Source: Erpobdella octoculata | Taxonomy: Eukaryota; Annelida; Clitellata; Hirudinida; Erpobdellidae | DNA length: 64,000 nucleotides | Assembly: GCA_963978895.1 (NCBI GenBank) | Contig: OZ022238.1 | Coordinates: 19,868,548 to 19,932,547 of the forward strand | Direction of reading: 5' to 3' | Shown: positions 33,025-48,039 of the stretch, in pieces | Layout of the letters: every line of letters begins with the position of its first letter | Numbering within the stretch: position 1 is the first letter of the stretch | The notes under the pieces: model-generated | Seen by the model: only the letters and a program-made list of their open reading frames with translations | Told to the model about the DNA's origin: nothing | Database searches by the model: none | Made by a program: the position numbers and the translations under genes

Positions 33025-35400
33025 TTAATCCAGCAATTTAAGATACACTATGTTTTTTGTTTTATTATCGGTCGAAAAAACAAATAAATCTGATGGTCTG
33101 CCGACACGTGAACACGCCACTAACAATTGACCATGAGAAAAACATGCATTATCCAAGTTCAGACGACAAACACTCAAAGATTGGGCTTGTGATTTGTTAA
33201 TCGTCATAGCAAATGCTAGGCCAGCTAGGCGAATCGGAAATTGAATTCGTTTAAACTCAAAGGGCAAATCGGTTGGGATCATAGGATTCCTCGGAATGAG
33301 TATTTCCTCGTTTTTGAATTTTCTTTTGAGGATCGTCGCGTGAAGCACATTGACCATTAGTTTCTTTAAATCCAAACGCGTTTCATTGCATAGTTTTGGT
33401 TGATTTAGATTTCTAAGCATAATAACTACTGATCCAACCTTCAGTTGTAAATTGTGCGGTGGTAAGCCAGGCACATCCAAGAAGTTCAAAAATTCAGTTG
33501 GATAGTTAATGGCTTCATCTTCATTTGTTACACAGTAAATAGATTTAAATGAATGCAGAGTACCAAAAATTTGATTCTGAATAAGAATATTTAAGTCATC
33601 CACATCTTTATTCTTAGCCGCTAAAATTGCTTTCTCACTCAACCATTTGTTCTTTTTATGATTAGCAATGATGTATGGGAACACTTTATTGATAAGCTCG
33701 TTTTTCGATGAAACAAAAGTGCAAAAATTGAGAGGAAAAGAAATCAATCGAGTCGATTTGTCGACAGGAACACGGCCATTACCGATGTTGAGCAATTGCA
33801 TGGAGAAATCTTCAGCAGATGGATCGTTGAGCAATGCAACTCTCATGTTAGAAGACAGCTGAAGTTTCATCACATAGAGCCACAGATATGATGATTTAAG
33901 GGAAGCATTAATTTCATCGGCAGCAGTCGATCTTGGAATGACTGGCAGTGTTTGGCGGAAATCGCCAGACAATAAAATCATTGCACCTCCAAAATGTCGC
34001 GAGTCATTGCGCAGATCTTTCAGTGTTCTATCAAGTGCTTCCTATGCGCGTTTGCGCGCCATTGTGCACTTGTCCCAGATGACGATTTTATATGCTACTA
34101 AAACTTTTGCCATTGCGGAGTGTTTTGCAATGTTGCATGTTGGTTGTTCAGTAGTTTGAAGATTTAAGGGCAATTTTAATGCTGAATGAGCCGTACGGCA
34201 TCCTTCTAACAATGTGGCTGCTATTCCAGAAGAAGCAACTGCTACCGCGATGTCTGATCTCACACGAAAAATGGCCAATATCAAAGACATGAGAAACGTC
34301 TTTCCAGTTCCACCTGGGGCATCAAGAAAAAATAAGCCACCATTTCCATTATCGATTGCCTTCATTAATGTATCATACACTTTTTTTGTTGAGGGTTTAA
34401 GAGGGGTACATTCGATTGAACTAATTGATCTAATTCATGTCTATTATAACCACGTTCACGTTCTAATTCTCGATTAAAAGCATTCATTCTCCGATCCGGC
34501 CCTGGCATTCCTAACTTGACTAACAAACTACCACACATCAGGTATCACATGTCTTCAATCAAAAGCAAAGCCTGGTTATGCATTTCTTCATTCACTTCAA
34601 GGTCGGGATTAGTTGAACTGACCCGTATTTGATGTAAATTGTCTTCTGACATGCTATTTTTGTATTTGTTCCTTAGTTCACGTGGATTTGATGGAAAGCA
34701 GGTGGAAATTATAATAGCAAATAATGTGCGTATCTGACTTGGAGATGCTGAAATAATTGCTTCAGACATTGTCGTGTCCCAATGATTATTGTTTTCAAGC
34801 AACTTGAGCTCTTGACATGCAGCACGAAATGTTGGGCACACTATACCATTGATAGTTCGTAGTGATCCAAAAGATGTTGGGCCACAAACATTGACCAGCA
34901 ACAACCCCAAATAGAAGCATTCATCGATTTTTGGGTGAACTGTATAAATACGACCAAGAGCATCAGTAGAATACACACCCGGATGTCCAAGAACCGCACT
35001 GCCTTGCTTCCGACGTTGAAATTTCTTTGATGAAGCGTTCCAAGTGTAATAACGTGGCATCTCCGAGTAAAGCAACGTTTGTGCAAATGGATCGCTTTGG
35101 CAAATCGCAAAAAAACTCGTTAATGTTGTTGCTGGAGGTGTTTCAGCACGTTGAATAATATTCGACGCGTTAAAATAAACTCGTTGACCATTCTCCAGAT
35201 GCACAGCCAAATGGACAACAGTGGGATTACGTTCGTGAATAGAGAAGGAGAATATACGCCAAATTGCCTCATTGCAGTTCACATATCTACCATATTGATG
35301 GCGTCTAATCTCGTCGTTATCTGAGCTTTGAATGCCAAAAACTGCCATATCGCTGCCTTTCGTTACATATTTGCAGATATACTTAATTGACTTTACAGAA
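33025..35400 (-). pseudogene. Helitron PIF1-type helicase, copy B
   Basis: 35348-34545: YVNCNEAIWRIFSFSIHERN and following linker. 34380-34042: Walker A DAPGGTGKTFLM, ASSGIAATLLEGCRTAHSAL, and Walker B as IVIWDKCTMA, in which the usual Glu of WDE is Lys. 33981-33025: LLSGDFRQTLPVIPR, LKVGSVVIMLRNLN, GLAFAMTINKSQAQSLSV and GQLLVACSRVGRPSDLFVF (motifs III-VI). Stops occur at about 34540 and 34042; the short segment 34390-34540 (NRELERERGYNRHELDQLVQ) is frameshifted. It would belong to a DNA-unwinding helicase acting with Rep, but is inactive as it stands. Confidence 0.85.
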
Positions 35401-35453
35401 GTATTATTGAAGCTAAATTTAATTAAATTTTTTAAAGAAAATGAACGTTTACT

Positions 35454-36010
35454 TTATTCAACATAAATAACCTTGACAGTGGGATTAAATCCGTATTCTT
35501 CAACAATGTCTGCTCCGAATGAAGTCATTTGAAAACAATTATTGTATTTTTGAGCGTTTGCTAGAAAATGGCGTGATTCTGGTGTATCGCCACGAAGCAA
35601 TGAATGCAGTGGCTCTGGCGGTGGTGTCAATAATGGCAATTTCACTTTACCATTAAGGCAGCACAATCCAGGCGTTTCTCCAGAAAACTTCAATGCGGCA
35701 CAATGTTCGCAAACAATGTCCATTGGACCAATACACACGAAAGGATTGTGCAATCGTAGAGAAACGCTGCTCGATTCAAATTTGCAATTGTGTGTCGAAA
35801 ATTAATTGTTTGTTGATCACTGATATAAGCAGTTTCGGGGAGTAAATCTCTTTGCTCTTGTCTTCGAGAAGCACGAAGCCGGGCCATACTAACGCGGGGC
35901 TTTTCTCGCGCTAATTCCAGTTCTTCCGCGGTGGATTGGTTAACATTGTTCCGATGCCTAATTGCCTGACGGCTATTTTGGGAAAGATTAGATCTTCTGG
36001 GTCGCGGCAT
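35454..36010 (-). pseudogene. Helitron protein N-terminal exon, copy B
   Basis: Begins MPRPRRSNLSQNSRQAIRHR at 36010. A small deletion near 35745 (after LYDCTI) shifts the frame compared with copy A, then CIGPMDIVCEHCAALKFSGE and CCLNGKVKLPLL continue to GFNPTVKVIYVE at 35454. Copy A has the sequence between (YGSHPFV), so the lesion is specific to copy B. Confidence 0.75.
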
Positions 36011-36652
36011 TGTTGTTAATAATGTTTTTGTTAAAAGTAATAAAACTTTAAAACTCGCAAATTAATTCCAACGAACGAAAATATAATATTGACAGAACAA
36101 CATTGACACTTTGTTAATGCCAAATGGAAAACGGAAAATGCGAAACTAAAAATCATATATCTATGCTAAAAATATCTTTTATATTTTTATGGCCCATAAA
36201 CAATTATTTTATTTTATATTTTAATTGAAAAAGATATTTACTTAATTTTTTTCTGTGATATTTTCAATTGTAAACAATGAAATAGTCAGAAAATTTAATA
36301 GCATGCGCTCTACCCCATTTGCGCATAAATGTCATGTCGCGTTAAATTAAACATCTGTATATCTCGATAACCCAAACTCCAATTTGAAAATTTATTTTTC
36401 CGTAAGACCAAATAGAAGGTGCTCTACAACTTTGCCATCTGAAGTTTTTTTCTAGGACGCACTGTTAAGGCTGTTTAGCTACCGGGGTATATACTGCGGT
36501 CCCCATGGGCCACTCAATGGTTCAATGTCAAATTTTTTTTAGTTATTCTGTTAATAGGAGCTGAGAGAAATCCAATAAATCAAAAATTTCTAAAATCGGT
36601 TCAGCCGTTCTTGAGTTATAAGAGTCGTAACACAAACCCGACTTCCTTTTAT

Positions 36653-38388
<1,736 letters not shown>

Positions 38389-40571
38389 TATATATATATA
38401 AATAAAAGAACATGTCCTGACTGACCGACTGACTGACTGATAATCAACGCCGAGCTCAAACGCCTCATCCTAGGTACGTGAAATTTGGAACTTATATTAC
38501 TTTTATAGCGTAAACATCCGCTAAGAAAGGATTTTTAAAAATATTGCTTCTGAGGGGAAAAAACTGGAAAAAAAACTTTTTTCTAAAACAATGTATATCT
38601 CGAAAACCAAAAATGAGGAGATATTGAAATTTGGTATATAGATTCTTTTTGAAAAATAAAAAGATACGGGTTTCACCATTTTTTGAAAATTCGATTTCCC
38701 GGACCTCAAATGTAGGTTGGAAAATTGGGTTATTTGGTTTTTAAAGTAGTTTCTACTCAAAAACTGTTAATGCTATAGGAGTAAAAATTAGTATTTAGTT
38801 TCTACTCCAAAAATAATGTAATACGTGTTTTAGCATTTTTGAAAATTTGGTTTCCAGGACTTCAAATGTGGGGTGGAAAATAGGGCTAATTGTCTTTTAT
38901 AGTAACTGCTACTCAAAAACAGTAAATACCACAGATGTAAAAAGTATTATTTAGTTTCTTTTCTAAAAATAAAGATATACGTGTTTCACCATTTTTTACA
39001 AATTTGGTTTCCCGAACCTCAAATGTGGGTTGGAAAATTGTGTTATTTGGTTTTTAAAGTAGCTTCTACTCAAAAACTGTTAATGCTACAAAAGTAAAAA
39101 TTAGTATTTAGTTTCTACTCTAAAAATAATGATATACGGGTTTCACAATTTTTTGAAAATTTGGTTTCCAGGACTTCAAATGTGGGGTGGAAAATAGGGT
39201 TATTTGGTTTTTAAAGTAACTGCTTCTCAACAACTGTAAATGCCACAGATGTAAAAATTAATACTTAGTATCTACTCAAAAAAAAAAGATATACGTGTTT
39301 CATCATTTTTTGGGTTATTTGGTTTTTAAAGTAGCTTCTACTCAAAAACTGTTAATGCTACAGGAGTAAAAATTATTATTTAGTTTTTACTCCAAAAATA
39401 ATGAAATACGTGTTTTAGCATTTTTTGAAAATTTGATTTCCAGGACTTCAAATGTGGGGTGGAAAATAGGGTTATTTGTTTTTTAAAGTAACTGCTACTC
39501 AAAAACTGTAAATACCACAGATTTAAAAATTAGTATTTAGTTTCTATTCTAAAAATAAAGATATACGTGTTTCACCATTTTTTTATAAATTTGGTTTCCA
39601 GGACCTTAAATTTGGGCTGGACAATAGGATTACTTGATTTTTAAAGTAACTGATACTCAAAAACTGTAAATGCTACAAAAGTAAAAATTAGTATTTAGTT
39701 TCTACTCTAAATATAATGATATACGTGTTTCACTATTTTTTGAAAATTTGGTTTTCAGGACCTCAAATGTGGGGTGGAAAATTGGGTTACTTGGTGTTTA
39801 AAGTAACTGCTACTCAAAAACTGTAAATGCCACAAAAGTAAAAATTAGTATTTAGTTTCTACTCTAAAAATAAGGATATATGAAATTTTGGTTTTCATGA
39901 TCTCAAATGTGGGGTGGAAAAAGGTTTCTTTGGTTTTTAAAGTAACTGCTACTCAAAAACTGTGAATGCTACAGATGTCAAAATTAGTATTTAGTATTAA
40001 CTCAAAAAATAATGATATAAGTGTTTCAACATCTTTTAAAAATTTGGTTTCCAGGACCACAAATGTGGGGTGGAAATAAGGTTTATTTGATTTCAAAATA
40101 ACTGCTACTCAAAAACTGCAAGTGCTACAAATGTAAAAATTAGTATTTTGAAGTTTTGTGCCGGTTAAAAGTAGCTAAGTCCAGTTTATCACCGGTTGGG
40201 CCAAGCCGTTGTTTTAGAGTCTTCACACGGGCCAGGCCAAACCTTAAATCAAAGTGGGACGGCCCGAGGTTTTTCACCAAGTATATAGATATTTTAGTGA
40301 TTTTAGGGTCTTCAGTTGGGCCGGGCCAAACCTGAAGTCAAGGTGGGACGGGCCGAAGATTTTCATCAAGTATATATAACTTCTAGGCCTGTAAGAATGG
40401 GCCGGGCCTAATTCAAACGGGCTGTTCCGGGCCAGGAGTTTAGGTTTTTAAAACGGGCTGGGCTAAGTTGTCGACGGGCCGAGCCGAGACCTAAAAAATT
40501 GATCTCTACTATGGATGAACGGTTCAAACTCTCTAATTTCATGCGAGCGAAGCCGCTACGGGCACTGCTAG
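38389..40571 (+). mobile_element. Non-autonomous Helitron 2 of the forward array
   Basis: Begins directly after the CTAG of Helitron 1 with TATATATATATAAATAAAAG and AACATGTCCTGACTGACCGA, ends CTAG at 40571. Head-to-tail abutment without spacer; the initial TC is lost. The interior is longer (2183 bp) because it holds more of the internal units. Confidence 0.8.
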
Positions 40572-42424
40572 TATATATATATAAATAAAAGAACATGTCC
40601 TGACTGACCGACTGACTGACTGATAATCAACGCCGAGCTCAAACGCCTCATCCTAGGTACGTGAAATTTGGAACTTATATTACTTTTATAGCGTAAACAT
40701 CCGCTAAGAAAGGATTTTTAAAAATATTGCTTCTGAGGGGAAAAAACTGGAAAAAAAACTTTTTTCTAAAACAATGTATATCTCGAAAACCAAAAATGAG
40801 GAGATATTGAAATTTGGTATATAGATTCTTTTTGAAAAATAAAAAGATACGGGTTTCACCATTTTTTGAAAATTCGATTTCCCGGACCTCAAATGTAGGT
40901 TGGAAAATTGGGTTATTTGGTTTTTAAAGTAGTTTCTACTCAAAAACTGTTAATGCTATAGGAGTAAAAATTAGTATTTAGTTTCTACTCCAAAAATAAT
41001 GTAATACGTGTTTTAGCATTTTTGAAAATTTGGTTTCCAGGACTTCAAATGTGGGGTGGAAAATAGGGCTAATTGTCTTTTATAGTAACTGCTACTCAAA
41101 AACAGTAAATACCACAGATGTAAAAAGTATTATTTAGTTTCTTTTCTAAAAATAAAGATATACGTGTTTCACCATTTTTTACAAATTTGGTTTCCCGAAC
41201 CTCAAATGTGGGTTGGAAAATTGTGTTATTTGGTTTTTAAAGTAGCTTCTACTCAAAAACTGTTAATGCTACAAAAGTAAAAATTAGTATTTAGTTTCTA
41301 CTCTAAAAATAATGATATACGGGTTTCACAATTTTTTGAAAATTTGGTTTCCAGGACTTCAAATGTGGGGTGGAAAATAGGGTTATTTGGTTTTTAAAGT
41401 AACTGCTTCTCAACAACTGTAAATGCCACAGATGTAAAAATTAATACTTAGTATCTACTCAAAAAAAAAAGATATACGTGTTTCATCATTTTTTGGGTTA
41501 TTTGGTTTTTAAAGTAGCTGCTACTAAAAAACTTTTAATGCTACAGAAGTAAAAATTAGTAATTAGTTTCTACTCCAAAAATAATGAAATACGTGTTTTA
41601 GCCTTTTTTGAAAATTTGGTTTCCAGGACTTCAAATGTGGGGTGGAAAATAGGGTTATTTGTTTTTTAAAGTAACTGCTACTGAAAAACTGTAAATACCA
41701 CAGATGTAAAAATTAGTAGTTAGTTTCTATTCTAAAAATAAAGATATACGTGTTTTACCATTTTTTGAAAATTTGGTTTCCAGGACTTCAAATATGGGGT
41801 GGAAAATAGGGTTACTTGGTTTTTAAAGTAACTGCTACTCAAAAACTGTAAATGCTACAAAAGTAAAATTAGTATTTAGTTTCTACTCTAAAAATAATGA
41901 TATACGTATTTCACCATTTTTTGAAAATTTGGGTTCCAGGACCTCAAATGTAAAGTGGAAAAAGGGTTATTTGATTTTAAAATAACTGCTACTCAAAAAC
42001 TGTAAGTGCTACAGATGTGAAAATTAGTATTTTGAGGTTTTGTGCCGGTTAAAAGTAGATGAGTTCAGTTTATCACCGGACGGACAGGCCAAGCCGTTAT
42101 TTTAGGGTCTTCATACGGCCCTGCCCAAACCTTAAATCAAAGTGGGACGGGCCGAGATTTTTAACCAAATATATAGACATTTTAGTGATTTTAGGGTGTT
42201 CAGACGGGCCGGGCTAAACCTGAAGTCAAGGTGGGACGGGTCGAAGTTTTTCATCAAGTATATAGAACTTCTAGGCCTGTAAAAACGGGCCGGGCCCATA
42301 TTAGACGGGCCGTGCCGGGCCAGGAATTTCGGTTTTTGAAACGGGCTGGGCCAAGTTGTCGACGGGCCGAGCCGAGACCTGAAAAATTGATCCGTGCAGT
42401 ACTCTACTATGTAAGCACGGTTCA
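40572..42424 (+). mobile_element. Non-autonomous Helitron 3 of the forward array, 3'-truncated
   Basis: Same 5' end as Helitron 2 and the same interior up to 41495, then diverged internal units, then the GC-rich block (GGGCCGGGCTAAACCTGAAG). It follows the short Helitron (32640-32830) up to TGTAAGCACGGTTCA at about 42424 and then changes to unrelated sequence, so the hairpin and CTAG are missing. Confidence 0.75.
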
Positions 42425-42543
42425 GTCGATAAAAGTTGTTTTAACTATCCCCCGCATTTGAAAACCAAGCCCGTCGAGAGGACAAACGGAACCCAGGTCA
42501 ATCCTTTCTGGTGGGCCTCTTGTTATTGTTATCGTTATTGTTT

Positions 42544-43513
42544 TGTTATTGTTATTGTTATTGTTATTGTTATTGTTATTGTTATTGTTATTGTTATTGT
42601 TATTGTTATTGTTATTGTTATTGTTATTGTTATTGTTATTGTTATTGTTATTGTTATTGTTATTGTTATTGTTATTGTTATTGTTATTGTTATTGTTATT
42701 GTTATTGTTATTGTTATTGTTATTGTTATTGTTATTGTTATTGTTATTGTTATTGTTATTGTTATTGTTATTGTTATTGTTATTGTTATTGTTATTGTTA
42801 TTGTTATTGTTATTGTTATTGTTATTGTTATTGTTATTGTTATTGTTATTGTTATTGTTATTGTTATTGTTATTGTTATTGTTATTGTTATTGTTATTGT
42901 TATTGTTATTGTTATTGTTATTGTTATTGTTATTGTTATTGTTATTGTTATTGTTATTGTTATTGTTATTGTTATTGTTATTGTTATTGTTATTGTTATT
43001 GTTATTGTTATTGTTATTGTTATTGTTATTGTTATTGTTATTGTTATTGTTATTGTTATTGTTATTGTTATTGTTATTGTTATTGTTATTGTTATTGTTA
43101 TTGTTATTGTTATTGTTATTGTTATTGTTATTGTTATTGTTATTGTTATTGTTATTGTTATTGTTATTGTTATTGTTATTGTTATTGTTATTGTTATTGT
43201 TATTGTTATTGTTATTGTTATTGTTATTGTTATTGTTATTGTTATTGTTATTGTTATTGTTATTGTTATTGTTATTGTTATTGTTATTGTTATTGTTATT
43301 GTTATTGTTATTGTTATTGTTATTGTTATTGTTATTGTTATTGTTATTGTTATTGTTATTGTTATTGTTATTGTTATTGTTATTGTTATTGTTATTGTTA
43401 TTGTTATTGTTATTGTTATTGTTATTGTTATTGTTATTGTTATTGTTATTGTTATTGTTATTGTTATTGTTATTGTTATTGTTATTGTTATTGTTATTGT
43501 TATTGTTATTGTT
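42544..43513. repeat. (TTGTTA)n hexanucleotide satellite, about 162 uninterrupted units
   Basis: 970 bp of TTATTG repeat with no interruption seen; imperfect units TTGTTATTGTTATCG precede it from 42520. All six-frame ORFs across it (Val-Ile, Tyr-Cys, Leu) are products of the repeat. Length in the real genome may differ, as such arrays are hard to assemble. Confidence 0.97.
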
Positions 43514-44349
43514 TCAATTTGACGTAATCGAAATGGCGTCCTCCAGCGTTGTAGTAATAAGGCTATTTAAGATGATAAATCTGTATTTCCGTGGTCAGCA
43601 TTGATAGCTATGATAACATTATTAAATTTCTGTGCTTCTTTTGCGCGCCAAAGACTACAGAGTAAATCTCAATTTAGCTTCCCGAAACATGCCGAGATAA
43701 GTCTAACTCTACCTCAGGGGCTCTTAACCGGTGGGGTGCTCTACCCAAAGGAGGTGCCGTTCAAGTTTAAAAAAAATGTTTAAACTTGAAACAAATTTCT
43801 ATACAATTTAATTTTTGAGGAGAACAATCAGAAAATTTGAAAAATTTTCAATTTTGGCAATGCTTGTATTCTTAATCCTTTATTTCAACTTCACGTGCTT
43901 GCTTGCTTGAACCAAAAGTTGGGACCCTTTAGCACTGAAAAAAACAACTTCCCGTTATCCAATCGAGTTGAAATTTGGTGGGTTTATTTGTTGCTGTAGA
44001 CTTTCTATTCTCTTAAATTGAATTCCAGTTGGAAAGATGCCATTCCAAAATTTGGGAGGGTTTTTTTTAAATGTCAAAGATTTCCATTTTTTCTTTCCAA
44101 AAAAGCTAATGACCGGGGAGTAGTAGTAGGTATTTTTAGTAATTTTATTTTCGACAACAGTCATTTTCCAAAAATGAGGTATTCTACACAAACATTTTTT
44201 AATTTATAATATGGATCCATCCTTGGTTATCATTTTAACTGGCATTTAAAAACCGAAAGGTGTAAAAAACGGAAATATTCAGAAGCTTCTGCTTAGTATG
44301 GTTTCACTTTTATAACTGACAAAGATGACACACAACAGACGACTGAATT
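43514..44349. other. Non-coding sequence
   Basis: The short ORFs 43601-43783 and 44018-44209 show no domains. ACTTCCCGTTATCCAATCGA followed by GTTGAAATTTGGTGGG (43946-43981) resembles non-coding ends of repeats that begin near Helitron or LTR termini, but no partner was found in this window. Confidence 0.35.
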
Positions 44350-44354
44350 GTTTT

Positions 44355-44635
<281 letters not shown>

Positions 44636-44737
44636 GACCTCCCTCCTAAGCTAGACACCGCTGGTGTATGACTTGCTTTGGTGATTTATTACAAGTCGAG
44701 ATGGAGCGTGTCGATGTCTATCAGATCGCCTCAGTTG

Positions 44738-47700
44738 TTATGATGACGGTGAGAGTGGTATTACTGATTCTGAGTTTTCAGTAGAAGGGAATGGCGTTGC
44801 TGCAAAGTCTTGTGTAGGCTGTTCTGGTTGGTGTTCGGTGTCTAGTTGAAAATGAACAGATTTTTTAAAAGGATCTGAATCCTGACCTTTCAGAATGCCT
44901 CTCTTTGTGTTAATGTTCTTTTCCACCATTTGACCAGGTTCGGCAGTTGTGGCATTTTCTCCTTGTCTTGTATTCTAATATGGTAAGTCAAATGTTTCGA
45001 ATAGTGTTGTTGTAAACTTCGATTGTTGACGTGGGCGTAACTGGTTGATGTGGCGCTTCCAGACCATTCCTTTTACGAATGTATCGTACAGAACTCTTCC
45101 CCTTCTACGAACAATCTGTCCTGGTATCCACCCACGTGAAAGGTGCCGGTCGATAATCGCGAACGAACACCAATTCACCGTTTTGGAACTGTCGAGGTCG
45201 TGCCCCATGATGACGTTGAACTGTTTCTCCATGTCATTTGATCGAGGTGTTGAATGTTTGATGTTTTTCGGATGTAATTCGCTTAAGACCGAACGTAATT
45301 GTCTGCCTAGGAAATATTCCGCTGGAGAGAGACCTTTCGGCGATGAAGCGCAGAAAGTGGTTCTGTACCTGAATAAAAATGTTTGAAGAGATTCTTTGTA
45401 AGTTCCGTTATTTCTTAAATTAATCAAAGCTCTTTTGAAAGTGTCTACAAATCGTTCGGCCTGGCCATTGGATTGTGGGTGAAATGGTGGTGATCTCACG
45501 TGTTTGATCGCGTTTTCTGCACAGTATTCCTGAAAAACAGTTGAGGTAAATTGTGTGCCGTTGTCACTGACAATTGTTTCAGGCAATCCAAATTGTGCAA
45601 AGATCCGCTGGAGTGCATTTATCGTGTTGGATGTGGTGCTGTTTGCCATCTCTATTATTTCTGGCCATTTTGAGAATGCATCTACTACTACGAGATACAT
45701 TTTTCCATGGAGCGGTCCAGCATAATCGATGTGAATTCGACATCAGGGTTTGGTTTCTTTTGGCCATGAACATAAAGTGTGTTTTATGGGTGATTTAGCT
45801 GCTTGTTGGCATGAAGAACAGCTGCGTGTCCAGTTTTCTATGTCTTTATCAATGCCGCTCCAATAAACGTGTTCTCGGGCAATTATCTTCATTCGAGTAA
45901 TACCCGGGTGGCCTTTGTGAAGCATTTGAAGTACTCGTTTTTGCAAAACCTGAGGGATGATTATTCGAGAACCAAAGAATAAACAATCTTCATGTATCGT
46001 TATTTCTTTTTTTAAGAGTTCGAGTTTGCTGGTTTTCAGTGCTTTGTTTTCGTTCCACTTTCCTGTTTTGACATATTGGAGAAGGGGATTTAACTTATTG
46101 TCTGTTTTTGTTGCGTCACAGATTTCTTTATTTGAGACTGGAAGTTGTTTGACGGCATTGATAAACAAGGAGTTTATATCTTGATTGATAGTTGCTATCA
46201 AAGTGTCTTCTTCTGATGTTTTATGTGGACCTATAAGGCGCGAAAGTGTGTCAGGACGTGGTTCTGCAGTATTCAATTTTGAAATCATAAGCAAGCAGTG
46301 TTAGAGCCCAGCGTTAGAGTCTGTTTGCTGTATATGATGGGATGCCTTTTTTATTGCCAAAAATAGCAAGCAGAGGTTGATGGTCTGTTAATAGAGTAAA
46401 GTGGCGTCCATAAATATAACGGTGAAACTTTCTGACCGCGAAAACTAGTGCTAGACCTTCTTTTTCTATTTGTCCATATTTTTTTTCTGCTGGAATGAGA
46501 GCTCTACTAGCGTGTGCAATTGTCTTTTTTGTTCCATCACTACATCTGTGCGATATCACTGCTCCAATGCCGTATTCTGATGCGTCGGCTGCAACTACAA
46601 TTGGTTGGTTCGGGTTGTAATGGGTTAACAGAAGGTCGGATAAAAAATTTTTTTTAGTTTGACAGCTTTCAGACCACTGGAACACAGTCTTTATTTAAAA
46701 GGGCGTCTAGTGGTGCTCTCAGATTTCTCATGCGTGATACAAATGAGCTGTAATAGCTGATCAGTCCAAGAAAAGTACGGACCTGTCCAACATATTTGGG
46801 TGGAGGCATATGAATTATTGCATCGATTTTTTTGGGGTCGGGACGACGGCCTGCAGCTAATATTACATTTCCCAAATACGTGATTTCCGTCATTAACAAC
46901 TGGCATTTTTCAATTCTAATCCGGATGCCATAATTTAAAATTAGGTCAAATAAAGCCTCTAAGTTCGTGTTGTGTTCTTCTAATGTCCGTCCCGTGACAA
47001 TGACATCATCTAAATAGGCGGCAACGCCATCTAGACCTGTAATCATAGTGTCTATGATTTGTTGAAAAATACCTGGTGCTGATTTCACACCAAATGGTAG
47101 GCGGTTATAACGAAACAAACCTTTATGAGTGTTGATTGATAAGAGCTCTTTACATTCTCCCGTCACTTCTACTTGATGGTATGCTTCTGCAAAATCTATT
47201 TGGGAGAAAACTGTCCCTCCATTTAGTTTTGTGAAAACGTCATCCATGGTAGGTAATGGGTATCTATGGAGCATCAGTGAGTCATTTAAGCCCGTTGAAA
47301 AATCTGCACAAAGTCGGATGGAGCCGTTTGCTATACGAACAGCAATTATGGGTGCTGCCCACTGAGAGTGATCCACGGATAAGATTATTCCTTCTTTTAG
47401 TAACCGGGTAATTTCGCTATCCAATTGCTCTAAAGCGGCATGAGGAACAGGGCGTTTCTTTCTAAATATGGGTTGTGCGCCAGGTTTAAGCTGTAAGGAA
47501 GCTGAAACTTTTGTGCCCAGTCCTAGTTCCGGTCGGAACACATCAGCGTATTTGTGTTTTAATTTGTTTGTCATGGCTGTGCGTTCCACGTCTGTGTTGA
47601 AGCTCCGTATTTCCATGACAGAATAGTTTTCTAACAGTTCTTTAAAGTCAGGAAGTTGTTTTATCCATGGCATTCCCATGAGGTCGTTTGAATCTGTGAC

Positions 47701-47960
47701 GTAAACAGTACCCCGACCATGGTACTTTTGACCTGACTTATTTGCAACGGTAAATTTTGTCTCAAACATTCCTTCGGTCTTCACGGATTGACCATTTGCT
47801 GCGCTTAGATTTGCCGTCGCTGTGGTAAGATTGGGGCGACCGATGGCTATCCACGTTGGACGAGAGACGAGAGTCACTTCGGCTCCTGTATGTAACCGAA
47901 GTTGAATCGGTCTATTGTTGATGATGACTTCAATGTACTGTTTGATTTTATTTCCGTTGT
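44738..47960 (-). pseudogene. pol of gypsy copy 1 (protease, RT, RNase H, integrase), broken
   Basis: Protease near 47880 reads LRLHTGAEVTLVS: the catalytic Asp of DTGA is His. 47877-46669: RT with IRLCADFSTGLNDS, VFSQIDFAEAYHQVEV and AAYLDDVIVTG (intact YxDD-type box). A 16-bp deletion near 46655, relative to copy 2, breaks the frame into RNase H (46685-46314: VVAADASEYGIGAVISH, LLTDHQPLLAIF). TGG-CAA region: CTCTAA gives a stop at 46314, and an 11-bp deletion lies near 46260. 46294-45743: integrase zinc region (HKGHPGITRMKIIAREHVYW, CSSCQQAAK). 45700-44975: core with VVVDAFSKWPEI, VSDNGTQFTS and PQSNGQAERFVDTFK. 44929-44738: acidic C-terminal tail. Confidence 0.9.
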
Positions 47961-48039
47961 CTACACGGTTATTGAATCGGTCTTGTCTAGAAGCACTCTT
48001 TTCTCTGTGTGTAAAAGAATTTTGTCTCCAGTTTGGATG

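Larger units (their letters stand above)
32885..36652 (-). mobile_element. Helitron copy B: helicase kept, Rep deleted
   Basis: Minus-strand order: 5' UTR (36652-36050), N-terminal exon (36010-35454), junction at 35400/35401, Rep C-terminus plus helicase (35400-33025), 3' UTR to about 32885 where the short Helitron cuts off the 3' terminus. Everything from the Helitron_like_N domain through the HUH motif is missing. Confidence 0.75.

Noticed and set aside
38521..38760. Repeated 79-codon ORF (also at 36923, 40704 and 60731) as a conserved small gene
   Set aside because: It recurs because it lies in the Helitron 5' region; the frame crosses non-coding internal units and changes in copies are not codon-biased by eye.
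42458..43604. Very long ORFs of Val-Ile, Tyr-Cys and Leu repeats
   Set aside because: All three plus-strand frames are open only because the 6-bp repeat contains no stop codon; no codon preference or domain.
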